Origin: Bisporella sp. PMI_857
Lineage: Eukaryota; Ascomycota; Leotiomycetes; Helotiales; Helotiaceae
Length of the DNA: 64,000 nucleotides
Assembly (NCBI GenBank): GCA_021307315.1
Contig: JAJSPD010000002.1
Span: 1,482,928 to 1,546,927, forward strand
Direction: 5' to 3'
The position numbers and the translations under genes are program-made. Numbering within the stretch: the stretch's first letter is position 1; the number at the start of each line of letters is the position of its first letter. Below the pieces are notes generated by a model. It saw nothing but the letters and a program-made list of their open reading frames with translations. It was not told the DNA's origin and ran no database searches. Shown piece by piece: positions 11,901 to 22,208 of this stretch.

Positions 11901-14574
11901 GGTCGATGCAGTCTCCGAAGCTTCTGGTGATCTATCCTTACTTCCAGACGTTTTGATAAGATTTGCAATCTCGCCTCTCATGGCCATGAGCTGGTTGTAT
12001 GTTCCCCGTTCCAGAATCTTTCCGTCTCGAATCAAGCATATAAAATCTGCTTCCATTAAGACGGGGAGCGAATTGGTGGCCAGAACTCTTGTTTTGGTAT
12101 TGAGCAGGCCATTAGGACCAAACACATTATCGATGAGATGTCGTCCAACATGTTGATCAACGGCGGACAGACAGTCATCAAGTAGGTATATATCAGCTCG
12201 AGCATAGACAGCTCTAGCTAATGTCAATCGAGCTTTTTGGCCACCACTTAGTGAGATACCACGTTCGCCCACTTCGGTCTCGTCTCCGTCGGGAAGCTGA
12301 GCAAAATCTTCTATTAAAGCACATGCCTTCACCGTCTTATCGTAAAATTGAGGATCAAACCGATGGCCAAAGAGAATATTCTCCTTGACACTCGCATTCA
12401 TAACCCAAGGCTGCTGGGCAACGTATGCTGTTGAACCATGGATCACGACCTGACCCTTGACCTTCCAAAGATCACCCAGCAAGGCTTGGAGAAATGATGA
12501 CTTCCCCGCTCCAACACGTCCCACAACGCATGTGAGTTCCCCTTTCGAAGCGGAGAAGTTAATATCCTCCAGAACATTCTTATCGGAATGCCTATCCCAT
12601 GAGAAAGTTCCATCGCGAATAGTCAGCGATTCATCTCCTGCCTCCTCAACTGGTCCCTTGAAAATGACAGCGTCGGGTTGCAACTCCTCGGCAAGAAAGA
12701 ATGCGGTCAATCGACCAACTGCGACGGAAGCTTCAATGATCGCGGTGATAACCATAGGTAAGACTGCCAATGGGAATGTGAGAAGATTGAAGAGGGTCAG
12801 TGCTGGAAAGACAATATCTGTAGTCAAAGGTGTGCTCTTGGTGAGTACGAATACCGTGAATGTAGAGCAAGATACCAAGAAGGGAGTTGTCGACCACGTG
12901 AAATTCGCTACTGATTGCGCAGCACCTATTTTGCGAAGAGTCTTGAGTTCTTGATCGTTTCGTACATAGTTTAGCTTCCCCATGAATGCACTTCCCCATG
13001 CATAAAGCTTAATGCTCTTCATGTTGTTAATGACTTCTGCGATGAGTCTTGTTCTCGAGTCTTTATTCTTCATCTGCTCCTTTTGTAGCTTCTTCATGAG
13101 ACGTGCAATGAGACCATTGATAGGAATCATGAATATCATAGCTCCCACCCCGGCTAGCATGGAAAATCCCACAAGGTTGTAGAGTGAGATCATGCAGAGA
13201 GTGATCTGATATGGGGCGGACCAAAGTTGCTGGCCAAACTGCGTTAGATCCTGTAACCGCTGTGTATCGACTGCCATATGGTTGACGATATCTCCAGTAG
13301 ATTTACTCGCTCGTCCCTCATTTGATAGCCGCAATGACTTGGAATATATCACGGCAACTAATGATGTCTTGATCCGCATACCTGTCTCGAAAGCTCTTTG
13401 GAAGTATTGGTGCAGCGCCATTGTCTGCGCAACTGACACAGCAAACATAGCCAGCGCGATAGCAGCTCCTCTTATCACTGGCTCTGGCTTATCCGTGTTA
13501 TACGATCCCACAAACTGAATCAGCAGTCTGAGCAGTTGGGGCTGCACAAACGCTAAAGTATCGCTGACTGTCTTAAAAAGCGAGCCTCGAAAATATGGCC
13601 CATTGAATGCACGGAAGATAGCCATCCAAAGACTAGGGTTCTTTCTGTGCTTCAACTCATATTCCCAAGCTTCATTGAATGCCGCGCCGGTCGCCTTCGT
13701 AGTATCTCTTTTCGCCAGATTCCACAGATCATCCTCGGTCAGAAACTTCTTATACCCATATTTCATCATCGGCGTCATCCAGCTAAAGGTCAAGATAGAG
13801 AAAACGGTAGCGTGCGCGATTGGACACTCGTCTTCATCTCCAATGGCATGGTATGCGCTCTTCTTCTTCGGAACCAACCATTCTAGCCCGAACTCCACCC
13901 ACGATAGCCCGTATCCTAAACAGTATGCCACAAAGTATGGGAGGTGTTCTCTGTATATCTGCTGAGAGATCAGAGAGCGCAGCTTGAAGGAGAATGCGAT
14001 CAGTATGAGAAGCCAGTAGAAAAGCACCACACCGTTCGGATTCCGTAGCCGATCGTGCTCCAGCCATTGTATGGTAAAAATCACCCCCAAAGACAAAATC
14101 GTGAGGACGCTCGTAAGAAATCGAAAGTCGCCGGTCCAAACATCTGGATAATTCACAATTTGCAGAATAAGCTGTGCTGCAACAGACAATATAATCGCCA
14201 CTATGAGCGCCTATCCACCAAGTCAGCCTTTTTCCTCTCCGCTAGTATAGGCACATAATACAGACCTGCTTCGTCCAGAAATGCCAGTCCTTCCCCAGCG
14301 CTGCACGCTCCTTCCTCTTGACCAACCACCATATAGCTATAGCTCCAAACAGGATCCCATAAACCGCCACCGTGCTGACCCAAACATCCATAAAACAGGG
14401 CGTGAAATCGTATCTGTAGGGGCTCAAAGGCCCCCATCCCTCTTTGTTACCGCATAATGGCTGATTCCTTGATTTATCTGCCGTAAGATATCCGTGGCCG
14501 AGGGAGGAAAACGTATGGTATCCCGTGAAGGAGCCTGTTGCGAGAATTCTCTGCGCAGAGCCGGGGCCGCTCAT
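8959..14574 (-). CDS. MRP-type (ABCC) vacuolar ABC transporter, Ycf1-like
   Basis: Spliced model of 1541 aa in 11 exons: 14574-14266, 14210-11633, 11587-11501, 11446-11286, 11208-11141, 11081-11046, 10687-10666, 10614-10280, 10232-9604, 9510-9444, 9292-8959; the sum is an exact multiple of three. Domain order: hydrophobic TMD0 (about residues 30-200), TMD1, NBD1 (Walker A GRVGAGKSS near 667, signature LSGGQ near 756, Walker B ending LLDDCLSAVD), a charged Ser-rich linker holding RRASTATL near 925, TMD2, and NBD2 (Walker A GRTGAGKSS near 1330, signature LSQGQ near 1435, Walker B LVLDEATAAVD). The Asp in place of Glu after the NBD1 Walker B is the usual MRP asymmetry. Relatives pump glutathione conjugates and metal-glutathione complexes into the vacuole. 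Length matches yeast Ycf1 (1515 aa). The N-terminal motif CGNKEGWGPLSPYRYDFTPC fits the filamentous-fungal Ycf1 group. Confidence 0.9.
9511..9603 (-). other. 93-nt stop-free, in-frame intron in NBD2
   Basis: Perfect donor GTAAGT after ...WSVLG and acceptor ATATAG. Removing it gives WSVLEHARLKDHV, the normal MRP sequence. The intron is 31 codons long and contains no stop, so its retention would insert 31 residues in the second nucleotide-binding domain just before the signature motif. Confidence 0.8.
10666..10687 (-). other. 22-nt microexon of the ABC transporter gene
   Basis: Flanked by an acceptor ending AAATAG and a donor GTAAGT. It supplies the residues DIYRVDE plus one base of the preceding Ser codon, which are conserved in MRP transporters just before the second transmembrane domain (family pattern RFSSDIYRVDE). 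Skipping it would shift the frame. It lies between a 358-nt and a 51-nt intron. Confidence 0.8.
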
Positions 14575-15580
14575 CTCCGTTGATCAATCGCTTCAGCCTG
14601 GCTTCCCTTCTTTGTTCATAAGAGAAGAGTAGAGCGTCCGGAGCAGTGTATATGGACAGAGGGATGTTTACGTGGGGAGGGAGAAACGAAGGAGGAAGAA
14701 TTTGGTGGAGCCAATCCAATGATGTAAGCTGGAAGTTGTAAAGTAGAGCTAGCCTGGCGAACTCGGGTTTTGGGATTTAGCTCCGGCTGTTGACAAAGCA
14801 GGGGCGCGCCAGCATATAGAAATTATATAGACTAGTTTATTGAAAGATTACTACTTGCATTTGTGGATGTCGCTGGATAGGTTATCGCAGAACTTTTATG
14901 CCATTGCTACTTCACCGGCTCGTAATGCCCGGTGCCGCCACCCCATTTTTGGTATTGTAGCTTGTCATACATTGGTGGTGTTGATTAGCTTGCTTCACTG
15001 AACAAGCTTTTGTCCTCCCCGTCATTTAAAGCCAAGACGCCTCTGGACTTTTGGTTGATCATTTTTGTAAAAGCGACATGTCTCCTCATTAAAGTATTAT
15101 TAATCAGTTAGATGTTAATGGGGTTGATATCACGAAGAAGGGGTTCCCAGCATCCCAGCGGTATTGTCAGCCTCGCGCGCAAGGCTCGCTCTACCTCAAT
15201 GTTAGACAAGTTAGGTATCGGGGAAAAGAAATCTCGATTTCATGTAAAAAGCCTGATCTAGCACGATAGGACAAAGATATTTTTCAGTCTAAGCTTCCTG
15301 TCAAAGCCATCTCTGACTGAATTCCTTGTGCCCATCAGACTGCCAGCTTCAAAAAATAAAGCTAACGCATGCCACAAACTACCAACTATGCCCATATTCT
15401 CTTCTTCCCCAGATTAAAAAAATAAAGCCGTAGAGCTCCTCCCATACAAGTAGTCCATACAAGAAAAGGAAGCAGAAGTTGAAAGGTCATCAAAGCGTGT
15501 GGGTATCATCCAGGTCGTCAGCTCCACGATCTTTCGCAATGAAAAGACCACCCATCGATCCAGATGCAAGCATTTCATTC
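14575..15580. other. intergenic, 5' region of the ABC gene and 3' flank of the bHLH gene
   Basis: About 1 kb without a credible reading frame. It should contain the promoter of the minus-strand ABC transporter. No metal- or stress-response site could be assigned with confidence. Confidence 0.5.
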
Positions 15581-16411
15581 CTAGTTGTCCACACTCGAAT
15601 CCTTCTTGGGGTTCAATCCCGCACTTTGGCAAGCTTGCTTCCATGTCTCCACCTCGCGCCATGCTCGCTCATTCTCCGCCTTTAACTTGTCATTGCTGGC
15701 GCTAAGCTCAGCGATAGCCTGCTCGGTCAGGAGCTTCTCCAAGGTCCATTTCTCAATATTTTGCGTCTCGTTCTCCTTAAGTTGTGTAATAAATGCAACT
15801 GCTCGTTGGAGAATCGATCCTTTGTTCTTCTCGCATCCGGGGACGATCTTGGCCAACTCATTGATACCCTCGTTGATGGTCTCACGGCGACGGCGCTCAA
15901 CTAATTAATGTGAGCATGGGAACATAGAATTGGCATTGCTGCACTTACCTTCCTTGTGGTTGTCCTTACGAACTTTGTGCCACTCATCAGATCCTACAGC
16001 TGGCTTTGAGCGACTGCTGGAAGGTGTAGTAGTATCCATGAAGCTACTGTCGGCTTGTTGGCTGGTATCCATGTATGACTCCTGGTTTCGATCGCTCTCG
16101 GAATTTTGAGTTTGGAATGAAACATCGGTTGGTTGAGGAATGGATATGGTTGGATAAACTCCGACGTCGAGGGCAGCCGCGGCGGTTGAGGCGTGCGCAC
16201 TCAATCCGTTTTGGTCGGAATAAGGCTTGTAGTCTTGCAAGGTTTCCGGATCGTGATGACCGGACATGTCAGCGACCTTGCGCTTGCCTCCACGTCTCGT
16301 GTCATCAGCTGACTCTTGCTCGTACTTCCGCTTTTGCGCGCGAGATTCCGATGCGATATCTTCGCGCATGGCATTGGCAACTTCCTGCAAACCCGAGTGC
16401 TCAAGATCCAT
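15581..16411 (-). CDS. bHLH transcription factor, Cbf1 (centromere-binding factor 1)-like
   Basis: Two exons, 16411-15949 and 15900-15581, give 260 aa. The start is the first ATG (MDLEHSG); the frame is open further upstream but without an ATG. Residues 1-145 are low complexity (Gln/Ser/Asp-rich). The C-terminal half has the Cbf1-type basic helix-loop-helix: DEWHKVRKDNHKEVERRRR, then ETINEGINELAKIVPG, a short loop, and a second helix SILQRAVAFITQLKENE running into a leucine-zipper-like coiled coil. The H-E-R basic-region residues predict binding to CACGTG. In yeast Cbf1 serves sulfur-amino-acid genes and centromeres; in filamentous fungi mainly transcription. The intron falls exactly in the basic region, between Glu and Val-Glu. 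Three CACGTG sites lie in the next 1.5 kb upstream. Confidence 0.9.
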
Positions 16412-16743
16412 TTTGTCAGAGTATTGTGTGTATGTACGGCTTGCGACGCGTCGTAGGAGATGATTCGCAGATGGGCGGTACTTAGGTCCCAATTGCGCAG
16501 ATGACCTCGAAGGGCTGGTCGGTGGATTTTTAAGAATCAACTAAAGTTATTCGGGTCGAAACTGACGTGTTCTACCGAGGTATGTACAGGTGGAACGGCC
16601 TGGTGTCTCGCTGAGCCTGGCGTAGGTGAAGGTCTTGTTATTCGTGCTGAGGAGTCTCGAAACGCGTTGCTGCAGTAGTTCGTTCAGGTGCCTTCGAAAC
16701 GAACGTTTCTTGTGCCCCTTTAAAGTAGTACCTGCCAGGTCAG

Positions 16744-16749
16744 CACGTG
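16744..16749. promoter_or_regulatory. CACGTG E-box, 333 bp upstream of the Cbf1-like ATG
   Basis: Exact palindromic core recognised by Cbf1-type bHLH proteins, placed in the gene's own 5' region. Function is inferred from the motif only. Confidence 0.45.
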
Positions 16750-16992
16750 TCCTTGCAGATGAGGTACCACATAGCAAAGCAATTCCATTGCTCATGCGCT
16801 GACAGAGAATGAAATGTACAGCGACATCTGCCTTTGCGCCAGCCTACCCACTGCGACTAGTCATTGTAACAACGGCGCTGGGCCACAGTTCCATGAAAAG
16901 CCCGCAAACAGAGACAAGACACTGTTTGACGACCACATCGCCGACCACCAAAATCGCCGCGCAGTACAACTAAATGCTTTTTGCGCAGCGAT

Positions 16993-17030
16993 GCGGCGAC
17001 GGCGGCGACGGCGGCGGCGGCGACGACGAC
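16993..17030. repeat. CGG/CGA trinucleotide tract
   Basis: About a dozen consecutive CGR triplets. Its GC content stands out from the surrounding DNA. It lies about 600 bp upstream of the bHLH ATG, so it may be part of the 5' UTR or promoter. Confidence 0.85.
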
Positions 17031-17390
17031 AACCGTGATGGTGACTGTGTGTGCGTTCTAGTGACTGACAGCGTTATCGTGGTGGATGAGAAGCGCAGTA
17101 TCGTAGTGTAGAGGACTAAGGGGGGGGTTTGGTGGGGGTGGTCGAGCGGTGGCGGTCATATCCGGCATTGGATCACCAAACGAGCGATCGTGACCTCTGT
17201 ACCCTCTCTGCCCTCTTCGCCCGTCGCGTGTGGGAACGTCCCAACCTGTGACATGCGATACGCCTGCCAGAGGGTTGGAAGGTTCCACAAGAGATGGGAT
17301 GTGACATGGCCAGAAGGGACAGCGTGCAACCAGACGCTGGGCTTTCTTGTTTAAAGGGAAAAGGAAAGGAAACCAGGCGCAAAACATACC

Positions 17391-17411
17391 TTGTTGTTGT
17401 TGTTGTTGTTG
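17391..17411. repeat. (TTG)7 microsatellite
   Basis: Seven perfect TTG units in the divergent promoter. Open frames across it are simple homopolymers of Val, Cys or Asn and are not genes. Confidence 0.85.
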
Positions 17412-17626
17412 TCGCTCACTGCCGACCACCGCTTCTGCGATGCGACCGGTCGAAAAGAGGGATATCTCAACAACACTACAACCGCCTCTTCTAGGTAGCG
17501 GCGCAAGCGATAAATCTGAAGCTGGAGACGAGCGATGATTTTCCGAAGAGGTATGATCTGATATATTATTTGGCGCAGCCCTCTGGATCTCGAATGGTGG
17601 TCAAATGGGTGATCTCGAGGTAGGCG

Positions 17627-17632
17627 CACGTG
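17627..17632. promoter_or_regulatory. CACGTG E-box in the divergent promoter
   Basis: Second exact copy, in context GCGCACGTGTTT, roughly 0.9 kb upstream of FYV10 and 1.2 kb upstream of the bHLH gene. Confidence 0.4.
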
Positions 17633-17866
17633 TTTCGTCACGACTTTGAGCTGGATCACGAGCTTGCCAATGGAAGTAGTGATTGGTCGGCGGGGGAGGC
17701 AAGACCTGGACCAAAAAGAGAGACTGCAGAAAAGAGACAGTCGTATCGTATATGGAGGGGGATCTGAGACAGCGTCAACAGGGCCTTACTTTTTTTCTTC
17801 AGTCCTGGTATTCGTTTTCTGGATGGGCAGCGTAGCTGGGTTTGTCGCACGGAGGGGGGGTTTTTC

Positions 17867-17872
17867 CACGTG
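17867..17872. promoter_or_regulatory. CACGTG E-box in the divergent promoter
   Basis: Third exact copy, in context TTTCCACGTGAGG, about 660 bp upstream of the FYV10 start. Confidence 0.4.
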
Positions 17873-18533
17873 AGGAAGAAGTTGAAGAGAGAGAGAAAGA
17901 GTCAGTTCAGGTCACGAGCGAGCTTACATATCATCTGCGACGGGACAAGGCTGGGGGAAGGGGCACGGGCCTCTAATGCCTGGATTCTCAGGTGATAAAT
18001 ACCGCTAATCCTATTGCGGCTGGTTTGGTCAGGCGATAAGATCGGAGTTAATCCTACCGTCACCCACCCACACAAGACAGAAAGACAGGACAGTACTAGA
18101 TAGTTATCTCGTGAAGTATTGTAGAGCCAGCTTCGGGACCCTGGTAGTCTAGTAGTCTGTTGGTTTTCATTTATTCATTCATGTGCATGAAACTCTTACT
18201 GGAGGAATCCCCTTCACTGCCCAGTATAGTAAGTAGTAGTATGTGCCATTTCTCGAGAGGTTGAGGATGCGGTGACCTTTTTATCTAATCAACCCCAACC
18301 TCGTTGAGCCTGACATGACATTTCATAGATACATTCTTCTTGATATTTCAACTCCATTTTGTACGCTTTACCATCCAAGGTATTCAACCACTTCTTCCTT
18401 CTTGCAGCTTCAGAAGGACAGCTAGTCTTGGCTAGGCACGTCTAAGCAGAGCTTGAGCTTTCGAGCTCCTGGTTTTTTGCATGCATCTTCTGTTACCTCA
18501 AGCCCTCCCTCAACCTTCACGACCTACCCGAAA

Positions 18534-19901
18534 ATGGCAGATCATATAACATCCAAGCTGAATCCGGATAATCATTTAATCCTCGTATGCCATCAACCAG
18601 CGCATCGTGGAACAGAATCAAGCTAATTATGCCAGGACCAACCCCTCCTGCGTCTCCCTTTCGAACTCCTCCGGAAGAACCTGAAAGTCGCTCGCTTTAA
18701 CGTAGAAAAGGAGAGCGTAACCATCAAGACCTCCCTCAAAGAAACTACCAGTATAGCACTTAATGGTAGCGCCACTCCGGACGATGTGCTTAAGAACGTT
18801 GACTCAATGCTTGCCCGCATGCGGGGTCTGAAGCGGAAGCTCCAAGCGTGCTCAGAAGAAGACAGCAGGCTGCAACAGCAGGCGCAGAGCAGGATACAAC
18901 ATCTTGGCGAGCTATATAATATGCAAAGTCTAGATGATGTGAAATACGAGGGATGGAGTAGGACGCGGCTGGACCGTCTGCTAGTAGACTATCTGCTACG
19001 GCATGGTTATAAGGATAGTGCGACAGCGCTGGCGAAGGAGAAGAACATCGAGGATCTTGTGGATGTGGAGACATTTGTGCAGATGGGAAGAATACGGGAA
19101 AGCTTACAGAATGGCAGAGTCAACGAAGCGCTGGCATGGTGCACGGAGAACAAAAAGGACCTCAAGAAGCTAGACGTGAGTGTCATACACAGCATTACTG
19201 GCCGCTACTAATGGAGCAACAGAGCAATCTAGAGTTCATGCTCCGGTACCAACAATACATCGAGCTCGTCCGCACCGGAGATCAAACTAAGCTCCTGGAG
19301 TCAATAGCGCACGCTAAGAAATACCTCATACCCTACAAAGAGACATATCCCCAAGAAGTCCAGCAAGCATGCGGACTTCTGGCGTTCCCGCCTGGGACAC
19401 GCGCTGCTGCATACGCCGTGAGTCTTCTGTTAATCTAAATTACCAACATACGCTGACATTCTCTAGGAGCTCTACAGCCCATCGCGCTGGGCTACCCTCG
19501 CGAATCTCTTCATGCAAACACATAACAATCTCCTCGCCCTCCCGTCTGTCCCGTTACTGCACGTTGCTCTATCAGCCGGGTTATCTGCGCTGAAAACACC
19601 TTCCTGTCACTCCTCTCATGCCTCCTCGATCTCCCCCACCTCTGCATCGTCCGTCACGACATCTGTCTGTCCTATCTGCAGTACGGAACTGAATGATCTG
19701 GCCAGAAATGTGCCGTATGCTCATCATACAAAGAGCCATGTTGAGACGGATCTAGTATTACTACCAAATGGATGTGTGTACGGGCGCCATCGGCTGGAAG
19801 AGTATAGCAGAAAGGCAGGTTTGGGGCCTGAATTGTTGAAGGATTTGAGGAGTGGCGATGTGTATCCTGCCGAGGCGCTTAAGAAGGTTTATATCTCGTA
19901 G
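18534..19901 (+). CDS. FYV10: GID/CTLH E3 ubiquitin ligase RING-like subunit Fyv10 (Gid9)
   Basis: Four exons, 18534-18584, 18636-19175, 19223-19417 and 19467-19901, give 406 aa. The 17-residue first exon restores the family N-terminus: ...[19 protein letters not shown] spans the first junction. A LisH motif ([20 protein letters not shown], about 123-156) is followed by CTLH ([22 protein letters not shown] region), a CRA domain, and a GID-type RING starting CPICSTEL near residue 330 with later His residues. The protein is one of the two RING subunits of the GID complex, which ubiquitinates gluconeogenic enzymes such as fructose-1,6-bisphosphatase when glucose returns. Length is typical for the fungal subunit. 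It is divergently arranged with the Cbf1-like gene. Confidence 0.92.
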
Positions 19902-20231
19902 GATAGCATAGCGAATAGACATTAGAATTAAAGACGCTTGGTCAAATGATTGTCACGTGGGAATCATAGGCAAATATATCAGCCACAGCTCAGTTGAGCT
20001 GATGCCACAGCAAAACGTCATTGCGGGGTGATTTGTCGAAAGTTGGGTTAGCACCATGTTCTACAAGTTGATGTTTCTTATATATTGTGATCCTTCATAT
20101 ATGCCAAATATTGTGACTTGGCGTCATTCCTTCTGGAGTAAATCTTGATCAAGTTCATTTCCACCGCTTCCATTTGACATATCCAAACCGGAAAATTTAA
20201 CTACCCACAACCAGGCAACGAGCCCAACAAA

Positions 20232-21373
20232 ATGGTTCACGTTCTCCTCCTCGGCGGCCACGGCAAGGTAAATCCTTTCTCAGTTTGCGCTGTCTTTACG
20301 AGATTCAAGATATTTTCCTTCCCTTGAAGCTTGCCCGACTTAAAGCGCCGGCCTAACAAACCATCAGGTCTCCCTCCTGCTCACCCCTAGGCTCCTTCGC
20401 CGCGGCTGGAATGTGACCTCTCTCATCCGCAACCCTGAGCAAAAATCCGCTATTGAAAGCGCAGCAGGCACCGGACATGCCGGAAAACTCAACGTCATTG
20501 TCGAAAGTCTCGAGGATGTCAAGTCTGAGAGCGACGCGAAGAATATCTTGGACAAGGTAAAGCCTGAATGGGTCGTTTGGTCGGCTGGTAGGTCCATCCT
20601 CCTTCCTTACTGCACAGTTTGACGTGCCGTGCCTCATCCGGCTTCGTCAGAGAGGATGGTCGCTGATCGTTCTGAAATAAGGTGCTGGCGGGAAGGGCGG
20701 GAAAGAACGCACATATGCGATTGATAGGGATGCAGCGGTCCATTTCATTCGCGCCTCAGTTGCATCCCGTGCGATTGGCACGTTCCTCACCGTCTCTGCG
20801 CTCTCATCCCGCCATCATAAGGCACCGTGGTGGGACCAGGAGTCATGGGATCTCATTCAGAAGATGAATAAGGAGGTGTTGCCTGATTACTATAAGGCCA
20901 AGTTGGCTGCTGATGAAGTGTTGACCGTGCTTGGGGGGAAGAGAAGGGAGGAAGATGGCAAGTTTAGGTTAGTTAGTGTATTGCATCTGAAGAATATTCC
21001 GAGTTTCCGGCGTCCATCCATGCCTTGAAACTCGGAAATCTCCCGGTTTGGGCAGGCTGTGGCATATCTGATATCAAACTAACCGTGGGGTTTTCACTTT
21101 AGATATATAGTCCTCAGACCAGGACATTTGACCGATGAAGAAGCGGCTGGGGAGGTAAGTCTGGGCAGGACGAAGGCGAAGGGAGGCGTTAGTAGGGCTG
21201 ATGTAGCTGGCGTGGCGGCGGAGCTGTTGGGGAATGACGGCGCGAGCGGATGGTATGATTTACTGGACGGGAAGGAAAAGGTCGAGGATGCTGTGGCGCG
21301 GGTTGTGAAAGAAGGAATTGATGATTTTGAGGGCGAGGATTTGGAGGCTTACAAGAAGGATGTTGATTCGTAG
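20232..21373 (+). CDS. NAD(P)-binding Rossmann-fold protein (atypical SDR, YMR090W-like)
   Basis: Four exons, 20232-20267, 20368-20587, 20682-20967 and 21103-21373, give 270 aa with all phases consistent. The first exon encodes MVHVLLLGGHGK, the strand-turn-helix start of a Rossmann fold (here GGHGKV in place of the usual GGTGxxG), and the second continues it with VSLLLTPRLLRRGWNVTSLI. Later elements include a WVVWSAGAGGKGGKERTYAID segment, a conserved RDAAVHFI helix and YIVLRPGHLTDEE, all usual in atypical SDRs of the YMR090W / NmrA-like type. Substrate is unknown. The second intron contains a 3' end AATAAG, a little unusual but in frame. Confidence 0.8.
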
Positions 21374-22208
21374 GAAGTCGTAGTTGGCACACATAAAATA
21401 ATTGATATTGAGTTTGTGAGATAGGGCTTCAGAATATATCTTGCCTCAATTGAGAAGATCCCCTGTGATTGCAAATGTGTCTATTATGCCACCTTTTTTA
21501 GTCTGTGGTCCTTTATACAAGGGCCAAGGCGAAAAGATTCTGAACTGACAGCGCTTTTTGAGACGGCTGCGAAAGATATAGCAGCTCGATCCAGAGGCTC
21601 TTGTCCTTTTCGAGATAGGCCATTGTACGTTTCTTCGAATAGCGAAGACATGATACCTCGTACTATTTGTACCAAGAGACTGCCCGAATGGACTCTTGCC
21701 CTCCGCTAGAAAGCTCTCATTGGTGTTCGAATATGATCACACATGATATTATTTGCAACCTTCTCAGGCGCTGAGAATTTCTCGAGAAGGTGTCCAGAAA
21801 GGAAAGTGTCTAATGGAAGTTGGATAAAACTCTACCTGCGGCTTTCGAGGCATTGCCAACCTGGATAGAGCAGTTTCAAGGCTGCAACTAAGTCGCCGTC
21901 CGATTAGCCGAACAACATGGTTGGGAGTCAGTTTCGTGCGTGAAATATGAGTTTAGCTGAGTAAGATTAGGAGAAGTTAGAGATATGAGCATTTGAAGGT
22001 TGGGCGGAACGGAGACTGCTTTCATGTCAACAGGGCTGATCCAAAGAAATGGGAGAGCCTTCTATTCTGTGCAGTGTGAGCTATAAGAGATCCTCAACCA
22101 GCCTGATGGATCAAGCCCTTCGACGCCAAGTAGTTGCTACCAGGAGTAACAGTATAGCCTAATATCGTTTACATATATAGTACACCTCACAGTCTCGATA
22201 AGCAGGCA
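21374..22208. other. intergenic between convergent gene and P450 pseudogene
   Basis: About 0.83 kb with no credible frame on either strand. It holds the 3' flanks of both neighbours. Confidence 0.5.

Larger units (their letters stand above)
16412..18533. other. 2.1 kb divergent promoter region (bHLH gene / FYV10)
   Basis: Shared 5' region of two divergent genes. It has an unusual concentration of simple sequence: a CGG/CGA triplet tract, a TTG tract, a G7 tract, and three CACGTG boxes. No credible coding frame was found; the Arg-rich open frame over the CGG tract is a by-product of the repeat. Confidence 0.6.

Noticed and set aside
11602..13965. Plus-strand frames up to 165 codons opposite the ABC transporter
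   Set aside because: They are antisense shadows of a conserved coding exon.
16814..17038. Arg-rich frame over the CGG tract as a gene
   Set aside because: The poly-Arg arises from the triplet repeat; no conserved sequence around it.
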